A stretch of 64,000 bases of DNA from Dipteronia dyeriana (GCA_032871835.1 CM065301.1:80756069-80820068); one strand, 5' to 3'; counted from the stretch's first letter, positions 45,191-58,000 are shown. Program-made: numbers and translations. Notes: generated by a model not told the origin, from the letters alone.

Positions 45191-45779
45191 TAGTATTTTT
45201 AACCAAGTCATCTTAAAATAGGCAAGTAGGTTTGTACTTGTGTTTCATACACGGTTGCTACCCAAACTTTACATCAAGGCTCACCATGATCATATGTCTG
45301 AGTCCTTACACATTACTGAGGACGTCTCCCCAGTTTTTACGCGCAAGGGTTTGCCAAAACGTTAAGCTTTTTGAATCGCTTAACACAGCTACGTATTTCA
45401 CCGGAACTTTTCCCGATAGCGTCTCGAGCTGGTGTATCGGGTTTACCTTTTTGCTAAGGTCATTTGACCTTTTTTGGCTGGCTTGCTCCTTCGAGCTTCT
45501 ATGCCCATTCAGGATTTAATGGTCCTGAATATTCTATTTGCATGTTTTTATTATCATGCTTGTCTTCCATATGTTCTTATTATCATATGCTTTCTTTTGG
45601 GAATCCTGAGTTTTGACGATTTTATCTTTCGGAAATCCCGAGTTTGATTTTTTATTCATAACTGTAAAATCAATAAAGTTTTAAATTCCACAGCTAATAC
45701 TTAACCGAACCAAAATTGTCCTGACTAGAAAAAGAACAAAAAACAAAAAATAATTAAGGATAGAAAATCTTTAGATATT

Positions 45780-46672
45780 GAGCATTGCATGGTCGGGGTA
45801 AAACCCCCTCCATTCAGTCATGAAATCCAATACGCTCCATGACCAGCTACTCCATCGACTTTGTACAGGCCTTCCCACTTATCAGTCAGGGAACCTGCAA
45901 CTTTATTTTTTGTGTTCAGTGACACCATCCTAAGTACCAGGTCTCCTAGCTGGAATTTCCTGACCTGAACATGAGAGTTGTAGTGGCGGGCTACTCTTTA
46001 CTGATATGCCATATTTCGTATTGGCATCTAGCTTTGCTTTGATTGTGTGCTTGATGATTTTGTTCACTGCTTCAACCTGCCTATTTGTTTGAGGGTGGGC
46101 AAGTGTGGCATAGTAATTGGCAATCTAGTACTCTTTGCACAGCTGTCTTAATTTCAGGTTATCGAACCATATGCCATTGTCAGTGATTATAGTGTTTGGG
46201 ACTCCAAACGTATAAAGTATATTTTTTTTTTCATGAAATTTGTGGTGTTTGCTTCTGTGATATGCACTAATGCTTCAGCTTCTACCCACTTCGTGAAATA
46301 TTCAACGGCTACTATGACATGTTTCGCTCCACCCCTGTCCCCCAGATGAAACTTATCCCCCATCGTCTCACTGGCCGACCTTGACCCCTGTTATTTTGAG
46401 GGCTGGCATTCGGCCGATAAAATCCAAACCCCGCATGGCAAATGGCCATGGGGATGTGAGGTTTCTGAGTTGCTCAGGGGTTGTAGGATGTCATTAGCAA
46501 TCATTTGGCAAGTATTGCAACTTTCCGAACACTGCTGTGCATTTGAGAACAGAGTAGGCCAATAATAGCCTTGCCTGAGTACCTTGTGTGCCAAACTTTT
46601 ACCCCCAGTCTGGTTTCCGCAAACTCTTCCATGGATTTCCTGTAGTACCCGATATGCATCCTCCACTGGCAC
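45780..46672 (-). pseudogene. Integrase of gypsy copy B
   Basis: The N-terminal part (46672-46391) has the zinc-binding region CNTCQMIAN and CGVWIL. An insertion of about 58 bases near 46345-46400 and a deletion of about 240 bases at about 46021 (between ATATTTCGTATT and GCATCTAGC) remove much of the core and C-terminal part. The second catalytic Asp codon (TCAGTGATTATAG on the plus strand, 46180 region) is retained. The gene is dead. Confidence 0.8.
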
Positions 46673-46687
46673 ACATCTTTGAAGTGT

Positions 46688-47380
46688 TCAGGAATACCTC
46701 ATTCTGTATAATTCTCCTCTAATCAATGTGTACCTTGCTGATCTATACCTGATACGTTTTGCTTGTAAGAGATCTTCCGGGAGCACGCCTTCTTCCAGGA
46801 ACCTTTTTAGCTGAGTCATCCAACCGTCTGGCGGTGTTCGGATTTTTGAAATTTCTAAGTTTCTTGGTTTAGCTGTGCTTGGTTTGAGGAGATGTGCAAC
46901 CTGAATAGTCTTTGGCCTGATTGTGGTTGTTTTTGACGCTAGTTTGGATAATGCATCTACCTTTTCATTCTCCTCCTTGGGGATTTGGGCAATCTTATAT
47001 TCTTTGAATTTCTGGAGGATCTGTTTTGAAATGTCACGGTAGTCTATCATGCCTTCATCCTTGGCTTGGTACTCGTCCAGGACTTGGTTGACAACTACCT
47101 GTGAATCGCTAAATATCTCGACTTCATCTGGCCCGAGAGCTATGCAGACTTTGAGCCCAGCTAGTAGTGCCTCGTACTCGGCTTGATTGTTGGTTACTTT
47201 GAAGTCAAACCTCATGTCACATTCGACATCATCTCCTTCTCGAGTGCATACTACGATCCCTGCCCCGCTGCCATGAGTGTTTGAAGAGCCATCAACATAC
47301 AATTTCCATGAGAAAATTTTTCCCAACATCTTTTTCGCTTCCAGGTTCGTCTCTGTGAACTCTGCTATAAAATCTGTCAC
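46688..47380 (-). pseudogene. Second (archaeal-type) RNase H and linker of gypsy copy B
   Basis: This is the best preserved domain of copy B: an open frame of 230 codons with KLYVDGSSNTHGSGAG, NNQAEYEALLAGLKV, EIFSDSQVVVNQVLDEY, VDALSKLA and the start of the linker to integrase (PPDGWMTQLKRFLEEG). All RNase H catalytic acidic residues I can place are present, including the first Asp that is Asn in copy A. It lacks an intact polyprotein around it. Confidence 0.85.
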
Positions 47381-47399
47381 TGCTTGCCCTTTGAGAGAT

Positions 47400-48420
47400 G
47401 TCCTGGGGATGTAGTGGATATCGAATTCACTTAGCTCGATTTCCTATTTGGTTAATCTCCCTGAAATCTCTAGCTTTTGTAAAATCTGCTTCAATAGGCA
47501 GTCAGTGAGTACTTGGATTGTATGAGTTTGAAAATATGGCCTTAGCTTCCTTGCTGCTGAAACTAATGCTAGGACCATTTTCTCTGCCTATGAATATCTA
47601 GTCTCGGCTTGTAGAAGTGCCTTATTGGTATAGTATACTAGCTTTTGTACTCCACCTTTTGTTCTGACTAGAACTGAGCTTGCCGTTAGTTCTGTAATTG
47701 ATAAGTACAGTTGGAGTGTTTCCCATCTGAGGTTTTGAAAGGATGGGAGCATGCCCTCGATATTCTTTAATTTTTAAGAATGCTTGCTCACACTCTTCAT
47801 TCCATTCGAGTCCTTTCCCTTTTCTAATTACTTGCAAAAAGAATGCGTATCTGTCTGTGGCCTTTGAGATGAATCTACAAAGGAAGCTAAGCATCCTGTC
47901 ACGCGCTGCACTTCTTGAGTGTCCTCCGTGAAGTCATTTTCTGCAGGGTCTGGATTTTTTTGGGGTTAACTTCGATTCCTCTTTGGTGAACTTGAAAATC
48001 CAAGAATCTTCCTAAAGGAACCCCGAATAAACACTTGTTCGGGTTTAGCTTCATTTGGTATCTCCTCAAGACATCAAATATTTCTCACAGGTCTAAAGTG
48101 TGCTTGTCTGCCGTGATGCTCTTAGTCAGCATGTCATCAATGTATACTTCCATGTTCCTTCCTATTTGCCGTGTGAAGATTCTGTTGACCAGCATTTGAT
48201 ATGTTGCCCCTGTATTTTTTAACCCGAAGGGCATTACTATGTAACAGTACAAACCCTGATCAGTTGTGAATGCTATTTTTTCTTGTCAGCCTTGTTCATC
48301 CGGATTTGGTTATATCCCGAGTAGGCATCCATGAAATTGAGCAACTCATGGCCTGATGTAGCGTCCACCAACTGATCTATCCTTGGAAGTGGAAAACTAT
48401 CTTACGGGCATGCCTTATTC
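47400..48420 (-). pseudogene. RT core and first RNase H of gypsy copy B
   Basis: Minus-strand remains of the RT core after an in-frame TAA near 48400 (following NKACP). The catalytic box reads YIDDM at about 48130-48145. Several stops and frame breaks follow (for example near 48270 and 47925). The first RNase H is at 47720-47400 with a break near 47600. It matches copy A over its length. Confidence 0.8.
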
Positions 48421-49334
48421 AGATCTGTAAAATCTACACACATCTTCCATTGTCCATTCTTCTTTTGGACGAGGACTACATTAGCTACCCATTGAGGGTA
48501 ATTGACCTCTCTAATCGATCTTATGGCGAGTAGTTTCTCTACTTCCTGTTTGATTGCCTGACTTCTCTCGAGATTGAATGATCTTTTCTTTTGTATCATC
48601 GGTTTCACATTCGGGTCTACTGTGAGATGGTGGGATATTGTTCGGGCATCTATCCCGACCATGTCTTCATGACACCAAGTGAACACATCACTGTATTCTT
48701 TAAGTAGATCAATGAGGCTTTGTTTGACTCTTTCTTCCAGGTTGGCCCCGATCTTGATCTTTTTGTCTGGTTGATCTTCTTTTAAGACGATTTCTTCAAT
48801 CGCTTCAGTTTTGGATTCGTTCAGCTCTTCCCTTAGATCGAATTTGATTGATAGTGGCACTTTGTACTGACCCGGCTGTGTTATAGTGCAAACCTGCTCA
48901 TCATTCTTGTTTTTGTATACTGACAGATTAGCTCTTCGGGCCATCTCTTGGGATCCCTTGACTACCCCGACCCTCTGTTCGGTTAGGAATTTGATCATTA
49001 AGATATAAGTAGCTGTTACGACCTTAGTTTTATTCAGGAATGGTCTTCCCAATAGCGCATTATATGGCCAATTGTCCAAGTCTACCACTACGAAGTCGAG
49101 CAATACAGTTCTCTGGCAAGGAGCCACTCCAATCTTCACTGGTAGCTTTACCGTCCCAAGTGACCTGACCTCAACTCCCCCGAACCCTCTGAGTGGGGTA
49201 TGGAAGGGCTGTAGGTCCTTTCGGTCTAACCTGAGTTGATCATAGACGGCTACATTGAGAATGTCTGCTGAACTTCCATTATCTATCAGGATTCTCTTGA
49301 GTTTCCGGTGACCAATCAGGGCACTTTTAACCAA
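48402..49334 (-). pseudogene. Protease and N-terminal RT of gypsy copy B
   Basis: An open frame of 310 codons. The protease motif RILIDNGSSADILN keeps the catalytic Asp (codon 49281-49283). Next are LLDFVVVDLDNWPYNALLGR, a linker, and the RT start with RSFNLERSQAIKQEVEKLLA, WVANVVLVQKKNGQWKMCVD and FTDLNKACP, where a TAA ends it. Upstream, a stop near 49398 separates it from the rest of the protease linker. Confidence 0.85.
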
Positions 49335-49639
49335 GGTGTCATTTGGTCGAACATCGACCCCATGTGAATCTGCTTCTGTGAATGTTATTGGGTCTTATCC
49401 TTCTTTTATCCTTTTCGGGTCCGGCTCGACCGAGTTTACGTCAAAGTTATGTCTTGCTTCTACCGCTTCTCTGATTTCCTGTGTTCGCTCTCGGTTACTT
49501 CTCCCAGTGGATAGTCCTCCAAAGATCGTATGTATTACCTGATTGGCCTCTGGACTGGCCCTTTACCCAGAGCTGTGATCGGTCTTGATCTCTTTCTTTG
49601 TTTCTGATTTCTCATCCTTTTTCAAGACCACATCTTGTA

Positions 49640-51235
49640 AATGTCCTTCCCGAATGAGGGTTTCTATGTAATCTCTGAGCTGGTAACACCTGAAAGTCTT
49701 ATGACAGGTTTCCTTGTGGAACCTGCAGTATTTGGTTGTAACTCGCCCAGCAAACTGAGATTGACGGCGTGGTTCTTATACCATATTCTTTGTTTCCAGA
49801 ATAGTCAGGATTTTCTCTTGCTTTTTTGAAGAGGGGTGTAGTTGTTGTATCTTCCTCGGTATTTTTCTGTGGTCTGTTCGGCATTACGTCCGTTTCCCCC
49901 GTCCTTGCTTTTTTCCTTACTGTTTCCTTTTTGCTTTCCCTTTTGGTTCTGTACTTTGGACTCAGCGTCCTTTTGTTCAGGTTTTGCTCCATGCATGTAT
50001 CATCCTCCAGTGGCTAACTTTTCTTCTTCGGCTAGTGCATATCCTTTTGCCATGTCCATCATATCTGTATATCTGGTCAGATGGGCTCTTCTTAAATCAA
50101 AGGATAGCCGTCCAATCTGCAGGTTGTTGATGTATGCAGCAATTATTGCTTCATCATTTGCACTACCAATTTCTGATACTGCTTGGCCGAATCTCCCCAG
50201 ATATTTCTTCAGTGACTTATCCATTCCTTGCTTTATTTGAGAAAGGTAAGCCACTGTCTTTTTCCTATGAACATTGCTCAGAAATTACCTTGAGAAGCTC
50301 CTACTTTATTTACTGAAACTTCTGATGCTTGCTGGGGGCAATCTCCCGAACCACCTCGAGCCCGTATCTCCCAAAGTTTATGGAAAGTTAAGACACGGTA
50401 AGGGATCACTGTGGGCATATTGAGTCATGACGCTTTTATAGCGTCTGACGTGCTCTTTACGGTTTGTGTCTTTCTTGAACTGCTCCACGTGTGACGTCCT
50501 GAATCTTTCTGGGAATGGGGTCCGTAAGATTTCCCTAGTGAATGGACCATCAAAATCGTCATCAGATAAATCGTTATAACAGTAACGTCTGACCAGCGCG
50601 TCCATTTGACGCCTATTGTTCTCGACTTCTCAAGATAGGCTCTGGATTACGACGTCCCTGTTACCCATCGGACTTCTCTGATGGTTGAACCGCTGGGTAA
50701 TTGTCATTACTCTTTCGGGCTCTTTACTTTGATGTTGGGTTTCACATATGATTCCATGATGATGTTTGCGATGGTACCGACCGCTATCTTCTGATGACGA
50801 CTGATCCCTATACCGGTCATGTTTACGGTGTCTAGCACGGGCAGTCTGATCTTGGTTCTGCTTCTGGCATGGTTGTTCCTCTTCAGGTGTTTCACGTCTA
50901 GCCTGATTGATTGGAGTAGGGTTCCTTCTGACTTCCAGTGTATTTATTTCTGCCCCTACTACAACCGAACGAAGCCTTGGAGGTTGGAGGTTAGGAGTTT
51001 GTGCTTCTGCAGCCAGTAGATCAACTTCTTCCTTTGCTGCTTCTGCCACCAATTGTTGCAACGCCTCTGGGAAGCATTGTGTCAGGTCTCCGCTGGTCGG
51101 AGGAACTTGCTAGATCCCTGCCAGGAATATATGTTGGTTCTCTGTTGTTGCAGCAAGATCCCGCGAGCTACTGCCAACATGGAAGTTATCCGGAGATTTT
51201 TGGACATCCCCAGAACTGCTTTTGCTTTCTGCCAT
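49640..51235 (-). pseudogene. Gag of gypsy copy B
   Basis: It starts at the ATG at 51235. A TAG near 51112 interrupts early; the frame resumes with a basic His/Arg-rich stretch and the capsid-like block FTREILRTPFPERF, DTNRKEHVRRYKSVM. Copy B reads Gln where copy A has TAG near 23685. A frame break near 50380 is followed by the block MAYLSQIKQGMDKSLKKYLG and a basic Lys/Gly-rich tail. The knuckle-like end lies at about 49690-49740. Confidence 0.8.
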
Positions 51236-51284
51236 CGCTTTTGATTAAATCGGAGGTTCAATCGCCCCTCATTCTAGCGTTAAT

Positions 51285-52162
51285 TGTTGACGTCAGTTTC
51301 TGGATTGTATCAGAAAAGCTAACAAGGATTGGATTTCGGCTGTGATTTCAAAGAGAAAGAGAGAGAGAAAATAAACTAACGTGAATTTTTTACGTGGTGA
51401 AACTCCGATGACCGGAGAAACGTCCACGGGTGATTGAATGATCAATCAAGCCAAAATCCACTTTGAAATTATAATATTACAAGCCCTCGATCTCTCTTTT
51501 TTCTTTCTGTATTTTCTATGAATGCTTGAATATCCCTCTCTTGGCCAGATTATAGGTCTATTTATATGTTTATAGAACCATAATCTGCTTTGTACAAGTA
51601 ATAGAAGGTCTTTGTATTTAATTACAATTATTTACTTGCTTGAAGCTGATTGTCTTCTTTCTTGTTTCAGAGTCTTGTATTGAGATTGTATGAGACTCTA
51701 GTATTGTAGTCCAATTAGGACTTATTTCCTTATAAGAGCATAGTCTTTTTGAAGAAATAAAGTTGTTGTCTGATTGGGAACTTTTCCTGTTTTTTCTTAT
51801 GGGGATTCCTTTTTGATATGGATATCTCTGTGTATCTTAATGACTTGATCCACGTGGGTTATGCGCTGGGCTTCTATTCAGTTTTCTTCATGTTTGTCCT
51901 GAGTAAGGACAATACCCGCGGTCCCGAGTAACGTTATTTGACCCGAGTAGAAATGCTAGCCCCGAGTGTCGTTGACTTATCCCGAGTAATGTATGACATC
52001 GATTGATCCTGAACAGGTTTTGTTCAGCATCTGTTTACTCAGATCTTTTCCTTCTTCGGTGATGTCTTATAGGATATTTTCTGAATGCCTATTCGGATGT
52101 CCACTTGACAATTTATCCTCTTTGTTGATGACGTGTACGTATCATAAAATGCACATATGACA
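51285..52162 (-). repeat. 5' LTR of gypsy copy B
   Basis: 878 bp, next to a decayed primer-binding site (TAACGCTAGAATGAGGG on the minus strand, 51266-51284). Its end GACA is followed by the ATTAT duplication. Confidence 0.9.
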
Positions 52163-52167
52163 ATTAT

Positions 52168-53130
52168 TAAGAAAATTCGAAGATCATGCTTATGTATCAT
52201 ATTTCTACGTTTATGAAGTCATAAAAAGAATTTTTTTAGTAAGTACATGTAATTTTCATTATTTTTTATTTAATTATAGTTATTGTTGTGTCAACATTTC
52301 AACATTTATCACATGTAACTATATGATCATCTAATTGTGGATTCTTTCTAATATGAGCATATAATATTGATTTTTTTTATCAGTCTAAATGATCGCCCTT
52401 CATCACCAAACCACATTAGACCTGATACGTCAGCATATCAAGTGTAGAGAAGATGTTGACAATATTAAATGGAAAGAGAGTTAAATAGTTTGTTGTAAAA
52501 AAGTTGAAAATTTGAGAGGAAACTAGAAAAAACAGTATTTAGTAAAGAAATATATACCTAAAAAAATATTTGATATTAGGGTTAAAATTTGAAATTTCAA
52601 CAAATTCTTTTCTTAAAATTTAAGATGGGGCACATGCAAGTGTGGAGTCCTCTTAAATTTTCTACCGTTAAAATTTTACTTTCGAAAACTGCTAATAGTG
52701 TCCACTTTGGTAGTTATAACAAACATGTAGACCAATTTGGTTACAAAATAATGTCTCAAACAACATGCACCTTAAAAATAAAGCATTAGACATATTTGAT
52801 AAATTACATTTTATAAATTATTGAAATGTTATATATATATATATATATACACATATAAATTCATCGGAAGGTCAACAATAAATGTTGATTTGAAGTGTAA
52901 CTTTATTGTCTAAACTTCAGCTTTTTAATACATCAGGGTATTTTTAGTAGGAGAAATTTTAATATGGAGATGGTACTTGGTACGATAAAGTTTTGTGTGA
53001 CTCTTTGGTTTAAAAATCATAAAGTTGGCTCAGATGTTGATATAACTTTTCTTCTCTTGGATATAAGCAAAAGATGTGTCAATGTGTCTGTTAAGAAGGT
53101 TAGAAAGTTTGATGCAGGGCTCTCATAACT
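52168..53130. other. AT-rich region, no gene seen
   Basis: No coding similarity. Contains a (TA)n run near 52832-52850. The last 150 bases may be the decayed upstream part of the LINE fragment that follows. Confidence 0.5.
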
Positions 53131-53712
53131 AGCGATTGGTTTGCGTTTTAATGTGGATGGCTCCGTAAAAGGTAGTCCGGGGGCAGCTGGCATTGGCGGC
53201 GTCCTTTGTGAATCAAATGGAAAAATTCTTTATGTATTTTTGATTCATGTGGGATTTCTTGATGCTATAGCAACAGAGTTGCATGCAATTCATAAGGCTT
53301 GTCAGCTGATTTCTGAAAAGGGTGCTCTAGCTTGCCGACGAATCACTATAATTAGTGATTGATTTGATTACAGGTACTGATTTTGGTAATCTGCAATTGG
53401 TTCATCTAGTGTACGACATTCGACTCTTTCTGAAGAATTCGGACAAGTATGATATTAGGTATATGCCAAGGGATTCGAATGCTTTCGCGGACTTCTTAGC
53501 CAGAGATGGTTCGAGTGGAAGTGGCGACAGATTGGAGTGGGGAGATATTTAAGTTTTTGTATTCTTGTGCTCATCCTTGTAGCTTCTAGATGATCTATTT
53601 GGTGTTTGTCCTTGATGGTGTACGTGTGGTTCTCTTTGGGTTCTTCAGGGTTGTTGCTTAGCTTCTATGTATTGTCTCGTTAGGTTCGAAAAATAAATGG
53701 CACTATTTAAAA
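53130..53712 (+). mobile_element. LINE tail with RNase H fragment, plus strand
   Basis: The reading starts at about 53141 with FNVDGSVKGSPGAAGIGG, the RVT_3-type RNase H start with catalytic Asp, then ATELHAIHKACQL (Glu region). A TGA in ISD-FD near 53360 and a frame change are followed by DIRYMPRDSNAFADFLARDG. The 3' UTR ends AATAAATGGCACTATTTAAAA at about 53692-53712, typical for plant L1 tails. It differs from the minus-strand LINE at 27903, so it is a separate insertion. It appears 5'-truncated and broken. Confidence 0.75.
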
Positions 53713-55044
53713 GGGGTGTTGTGCAAATATCACCAATTTCGTAATGTAAGTTTAAAAGGCACAATTTAACGTAAAGAGACGAGAATACCCCGATAAAATT
53801 GAAAAAGAGAGAAAGTTGTCATTTTGTTAGTCTGAGAAAAGCAAGAGTGAGAAAGAAACCGACGACAACGAAATCGACGGTAAGGAAATCGACGGCGAAT
53901 TGACCGAAACTGGAATACAGTAGATTTCGCAGCGATTGACAGATGTAAGTTCAGTTTGTTTTATTTATCGATTTGTTGTTGATAACTTATCATTGCATTT
54001 TAGACTTGTTTTGTTGATTGAAATTGTAGATTAGGGTTGAGAATGGTTGTGGTTTAGGTTTGGGTTTGAAATAAGGTTGAATATGTGATGAGGAAGATGA
54101 AATTCTGGGTATCGAGGATTGCTTTATTTTATTATAAAAAAAATAAATCGAGAATATTTCAAGCGAAATCGAGGAATTTTTTTAGAAAGATTTGAGGAAA
54201 TTTATCATACGATCGAGATTATTTTTCAAAGGATCGAGAACATTTTCAAAGCATCGAGAATATTTTAAAAGGATCGAGAAATTGTTTCAAACGATGAAGA
54301 ATATTTTTCTAACGATCGAGAATATTTTTCAAAGGGTCGAGAATTTTTAAAATGATCGAGAAGATTTTTCAAAAAATCGAGAGGTTTTTCAAAGGATCGA
54401 GACAATTTTCAAACGATCGAGAATATTTTTCTAACGATTGAGAATGTTTTTCGAAGGGTCGAGATTTTGTTAAATGATCGAGAAGATTTTTCAACGAATC
54501 GAGAGGTTGTTCAAAGGATCGAGACTATTTTCAAAGGATCGAGAATTTTTTAAAACGATCGAGAATATTTTTCTACTGATCGAGAATGTTTTTTCAAAGA
54601 ATCGAGAGGTTTTTCAAAGGATCGAGACTATTTTCAAAGGATAGAGATTTTTTTCAAACGATCGAGAATATTTTTCTAACGATCTAGAATGTTTTTCAAA
54701 GGGTCAAGATTTTGTTAAATGATCGAGAAGATTTTTCAAATAATCGAAACGTTTTTAAAGGATCGAGACTATTTTCAAAGGATCGAGAAATTTTCAAACG
54801 ATCGAGAATATTTTTCTAACTATCAAGAATGTTTTTCAAACGGTCGAGATTTTTTAAAATGATGGAGAATATTTTTCAAATAATCGAGAGGTTTTTCAAA
54901 GGATCGAGACTATTTTGAAAGGATCGAGAAGTTTTTCAAAGGATCGAGAATATTTTCTAAGTATCGAGAATTTGTTTCAAACGATGGAGAATATTTTCTA
55001 ATTTTTTTCCAGTTTACTAATGTATTGTTTCTATGACATTGCAG
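53713..55044 (+). promoter_or_regulatory. 5' leader and probable first intron of the Ulp1-like gene
   Basis: A GA-rich leader (about 53810-53944) ends at a good donor, CAGAT|GTAAGT (53945). The next good acceptor, GACATTGCAG (to 55044), directly precedes ATG at 55045. This gives a first intron of about 1.1 kb that contains the GATCGAGAA array. The splice sites are read by eye only. Confidence 0.45.
54120..54990 (+). repeat. GATCGAGAA tandem array with higher-order period
   Basis: About 42 diverged units of 19-22 bp, consensus near GATCGAGAATATTTTTCAAA. Unit variants recur in order (endings TTTTTCTAAC, then GTTTTTCAAAG, GGTCGAGATTTTG-, AAGATTTTTC, GAGGTTTTTC, GACTATTTTC), so blocks of about seven units (about 130-140 bp) repeat roughly five times. 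The array lies in the probable first intron of the Ulp1-like gene. Confidence 0.9.
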
Positions 55045-58000
55045 ATGACGAGCATGTTGAAGGATTTGCTTAAAACTCTAGAGGGAGATTGGTTCAAGGG
55101 AAAATTGACTCGACATGACCATTTTGAAGCCATCGCCAGTATAGACGATGCACTTAACCGGGTCCCTGAAGATTTTGCTGTTGAGGATTGACGTCGGTTC
55201 ATGGCCTTCTGTTTCGAGCATTTCATGTCGATGCACAGTGAGCTGAAGTTTTTGGGTCGTGTTATTCATCAGCTGCTGTTGGGCGAGTTGGACCATGACG
55301 GGCCGACAGATGAGATGCAGTTCTTGTTAGGGAACCATGTGGTCAGATTTTCGAAGGTGGAATATAGCCTAATCACTGGATTACATTTTGGAGTCGTACC
55401 GGACACAAGTTTGTATGTTGCAGTGGAGAATGACATACATCAACGGTACTTTCCTGGACACAATAAGGTATCATTAGATGGCTTGACGGTTGTTCTTACC
55501 CACGGAGAGTTTTAACAGGCGTACGATACTGTGAAGTTGTGCCTCATTTGCATGTTGAATTGGATATTGATGGGGGTGGAAGAGAGATTTAAGATTCTAT
55601 TTTGGCAGTTTCGGTTGGTAGAGGACCCCAATGCCTTCGATGCATTCCCGTGTGGTGCCCACGTCTATAGGCATTCTATCTTTTCATTCAAGCATGCGTT
55701 ACTGTGATAACGTGAGGAAAGACGCCAGCAGTCACAGGGCGATGTTGTACATTCCATGGAAGGGTATAACATTTACGTCCAATTTTTTTTTTGGATTATA
55801 GCTGTACTTATCTTTGATGTAAATATTTGCTTTCGAGGTGATCCCCCAACTAGATGTCGATTTCGGGACCCGAAGGGTTATAGAGCTTTCTCCTCGTATG
55901 TTGAAGTGGGAGTTGACCAAACAACCTAGAGGGAAGAAGCTAGCCAAGATTTTCAGTGCTAGGGTAATTATTTAATTTGTTAATCGTTATATTACTTACT
56001 ATGTTTACAATGACATTCATCTAACTAAGCTTTCAGATGTCTGCGAGGAAGGAAATCGTGCCCACAGCGGTTGAGGCGGTTGCACCGTACTTCGCAGGCC
56101 TAAGTGAGGGGGGGAACCTGTATGTACAGGACGACAGAGTTCACCTTTCTACTGTCCCTGATCCGACTAGTAGTGCAGATCGTCCAGAGGATTAGGGTGG
56201 GGGTGGGAGGTGTAGTGAGAAAGAGGCTTCAGACCTAACGGGTCCGGATTTCAGTGCCATGGACACTGGCAGATCTGAGCCATCTCCTCGGCGAGTGAGG
56301 CGTAGAAGGGTTCGGATTACCACCCCAGAACCTGCTGCTGCTGCTACAGGGGATTCCCATACAGGCGTTGGACGTGATGGGATGTAAGTGTAGATGGTAG
56401 TTTTGTTTTAATTAACAAGATCTGTTAATTGTTTTAGTACTAACAATGTTGACATGATTTTAGACCACATGGGAACATCAGTTCAACGAGTTGTGTGAAT
56501 CCCTCCGGAAGAGTGAGGATGACCGACAACAACAACATCGGGAGTTACTGGATATGATCCGAAAGAGTGAGCAGGATCGATAGCAACAACATAGGGAGTT
56601 GCTTGCATTGATCGGGGGCCTTCAGGGCTTCAGGACGCATACGTATCAACATAGGGAGGATCCACATACCGGAGGGGCAGTTTCGGAGAGTGTGGCTCAG
56701 TCTCCCCCTCCCCCTCCCCCTCCCCCTCAGATCTATCAACAGGCTCCCCTCCAACTCCCCTCAAACAGCAGGCTCTCCCCCCCTCCCCCTCCCCCCCCTC
56801 TCCGAGGGAGCAGCATGCTCCTTCTCCCCCTCCCCCTCCCCCTCCGATCGAGCAGCAGGCTCCCCCCTCAGAGCAAGCAACAGGCTCCCCATTTACCTCC
56901 CCTAGAGCAGTAGGCCCCCCTCCCCCTCCGAGTGACCAGCAGGCTCCCCTTCCACCTCCCATCGAGCAGCAGGCTCCCCTTCCACCTTCTCTTGAGTAGC
57001 AGGCTCCCCCTCCACCGACTACTTCGATCCAACCGCACATGGAACGAAGCTCCTCATCATAGCACACCCCATCGGGGGGAGTTCAACAGCAGAGACGTGT
57101 ACTGAATCGCGGTTGACAGTTGCTTAGCCCATACTCAGATCCGTGCTAACCTAATAGGGCGAGGGTAATACTTGAGGAACCTGACCACGTATTTAATCCC
57201 AACGGACTGGTGGACGGTGACTAGTTGAAGGCTTACCGAGCCTTCAAGAAGAACATAAATGGGGAACTGTAAGTAAATTTCTTTGTTATTTAGGTGGCAG
57301 GTTTTCTTCTAATGAATTAAATAATTATGTAGTTGATGGAAAATTAATGCATACGTGATGTCAATTTGCTAGAGCCAGTTGATGCTGCATGGTTTCATCG
57401 GATGCAGACCAACTTCATGGATTTGGATGATGAGGTATGTGAGACCAGAAATTCTCTTTTTAATATTTGTTTTAGAAGTGTAACAATCCTAACACTTTAT
57501 TACGTGTATATATTCCCAGCATATGGACATGTACCTCCATATTCTTTGGAAGCATCAACGAGCATTTCCGAGTGTGTACAATCAGATGGTCAACATATTG
57601 GATACGCAGTTTTTTGTAAGTACTGAAATTAGTAATGATTACGCATGCATGTAGCACCAGTATAGGAAAATGATGCCTCGTGATTCTCACGGGGAGATCA
57701 CCACAACATGGTGGAATGTTTTGAGGTCTTGGTGGAAGGATGATGACCTTACGACGGTGCTTGGTGGTGCCCTGATTGGATACCTTCAGTGGCAAGAGGT
57801 TGATATGGTAAGTGTTACTTGGTTTGCAATTACAAATATAAATGTCTTTGTACATCCTGACACCTTCTTTTTACGTTTGTAGGTCCTGAAACCGTACAAC
57901 ATTGGGCGCCAACATTGGCTACTGGTGACTATCGACATCACATGCGGAAAGATGTTCATAGTCGACCCCTGGAGATAGGAGGTCCCAGTGCATATCTGGA

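Larger units (their letters stand above)
40516..52162 (-). mobile_element. Ty3/gypsy Tat-type LTR retrotransposon, copy B
   Basis: The complete element of about 11.6 kb has LTRs at 40516-41399 and 51285-52162 and perfect ATTAT target duplications (40511-40515, 52163-52167). It is the same family and orientation as copy A at 13242-25149, with the same gene order. Differences: it keeps several catalytic Asp residues that copy A lost, but has a deletion and a foreign insertion in integrase, stops in the polyprotein and a 27-base C run in the antisense ORF. Confidence 0.92.

Noticed and set aside
54120..54990. CRISPR-like array
   Set aside because: Units are contiguous and diverged with no unique spacers, and the context is a plant transposon. 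It is a tandem repeat.
56630..57067. Minus-strand glycine-rich protein gene
   Set aside because: It is the complement of the proline-rich C/T repeats of the Ulp1-like gene; no other support.
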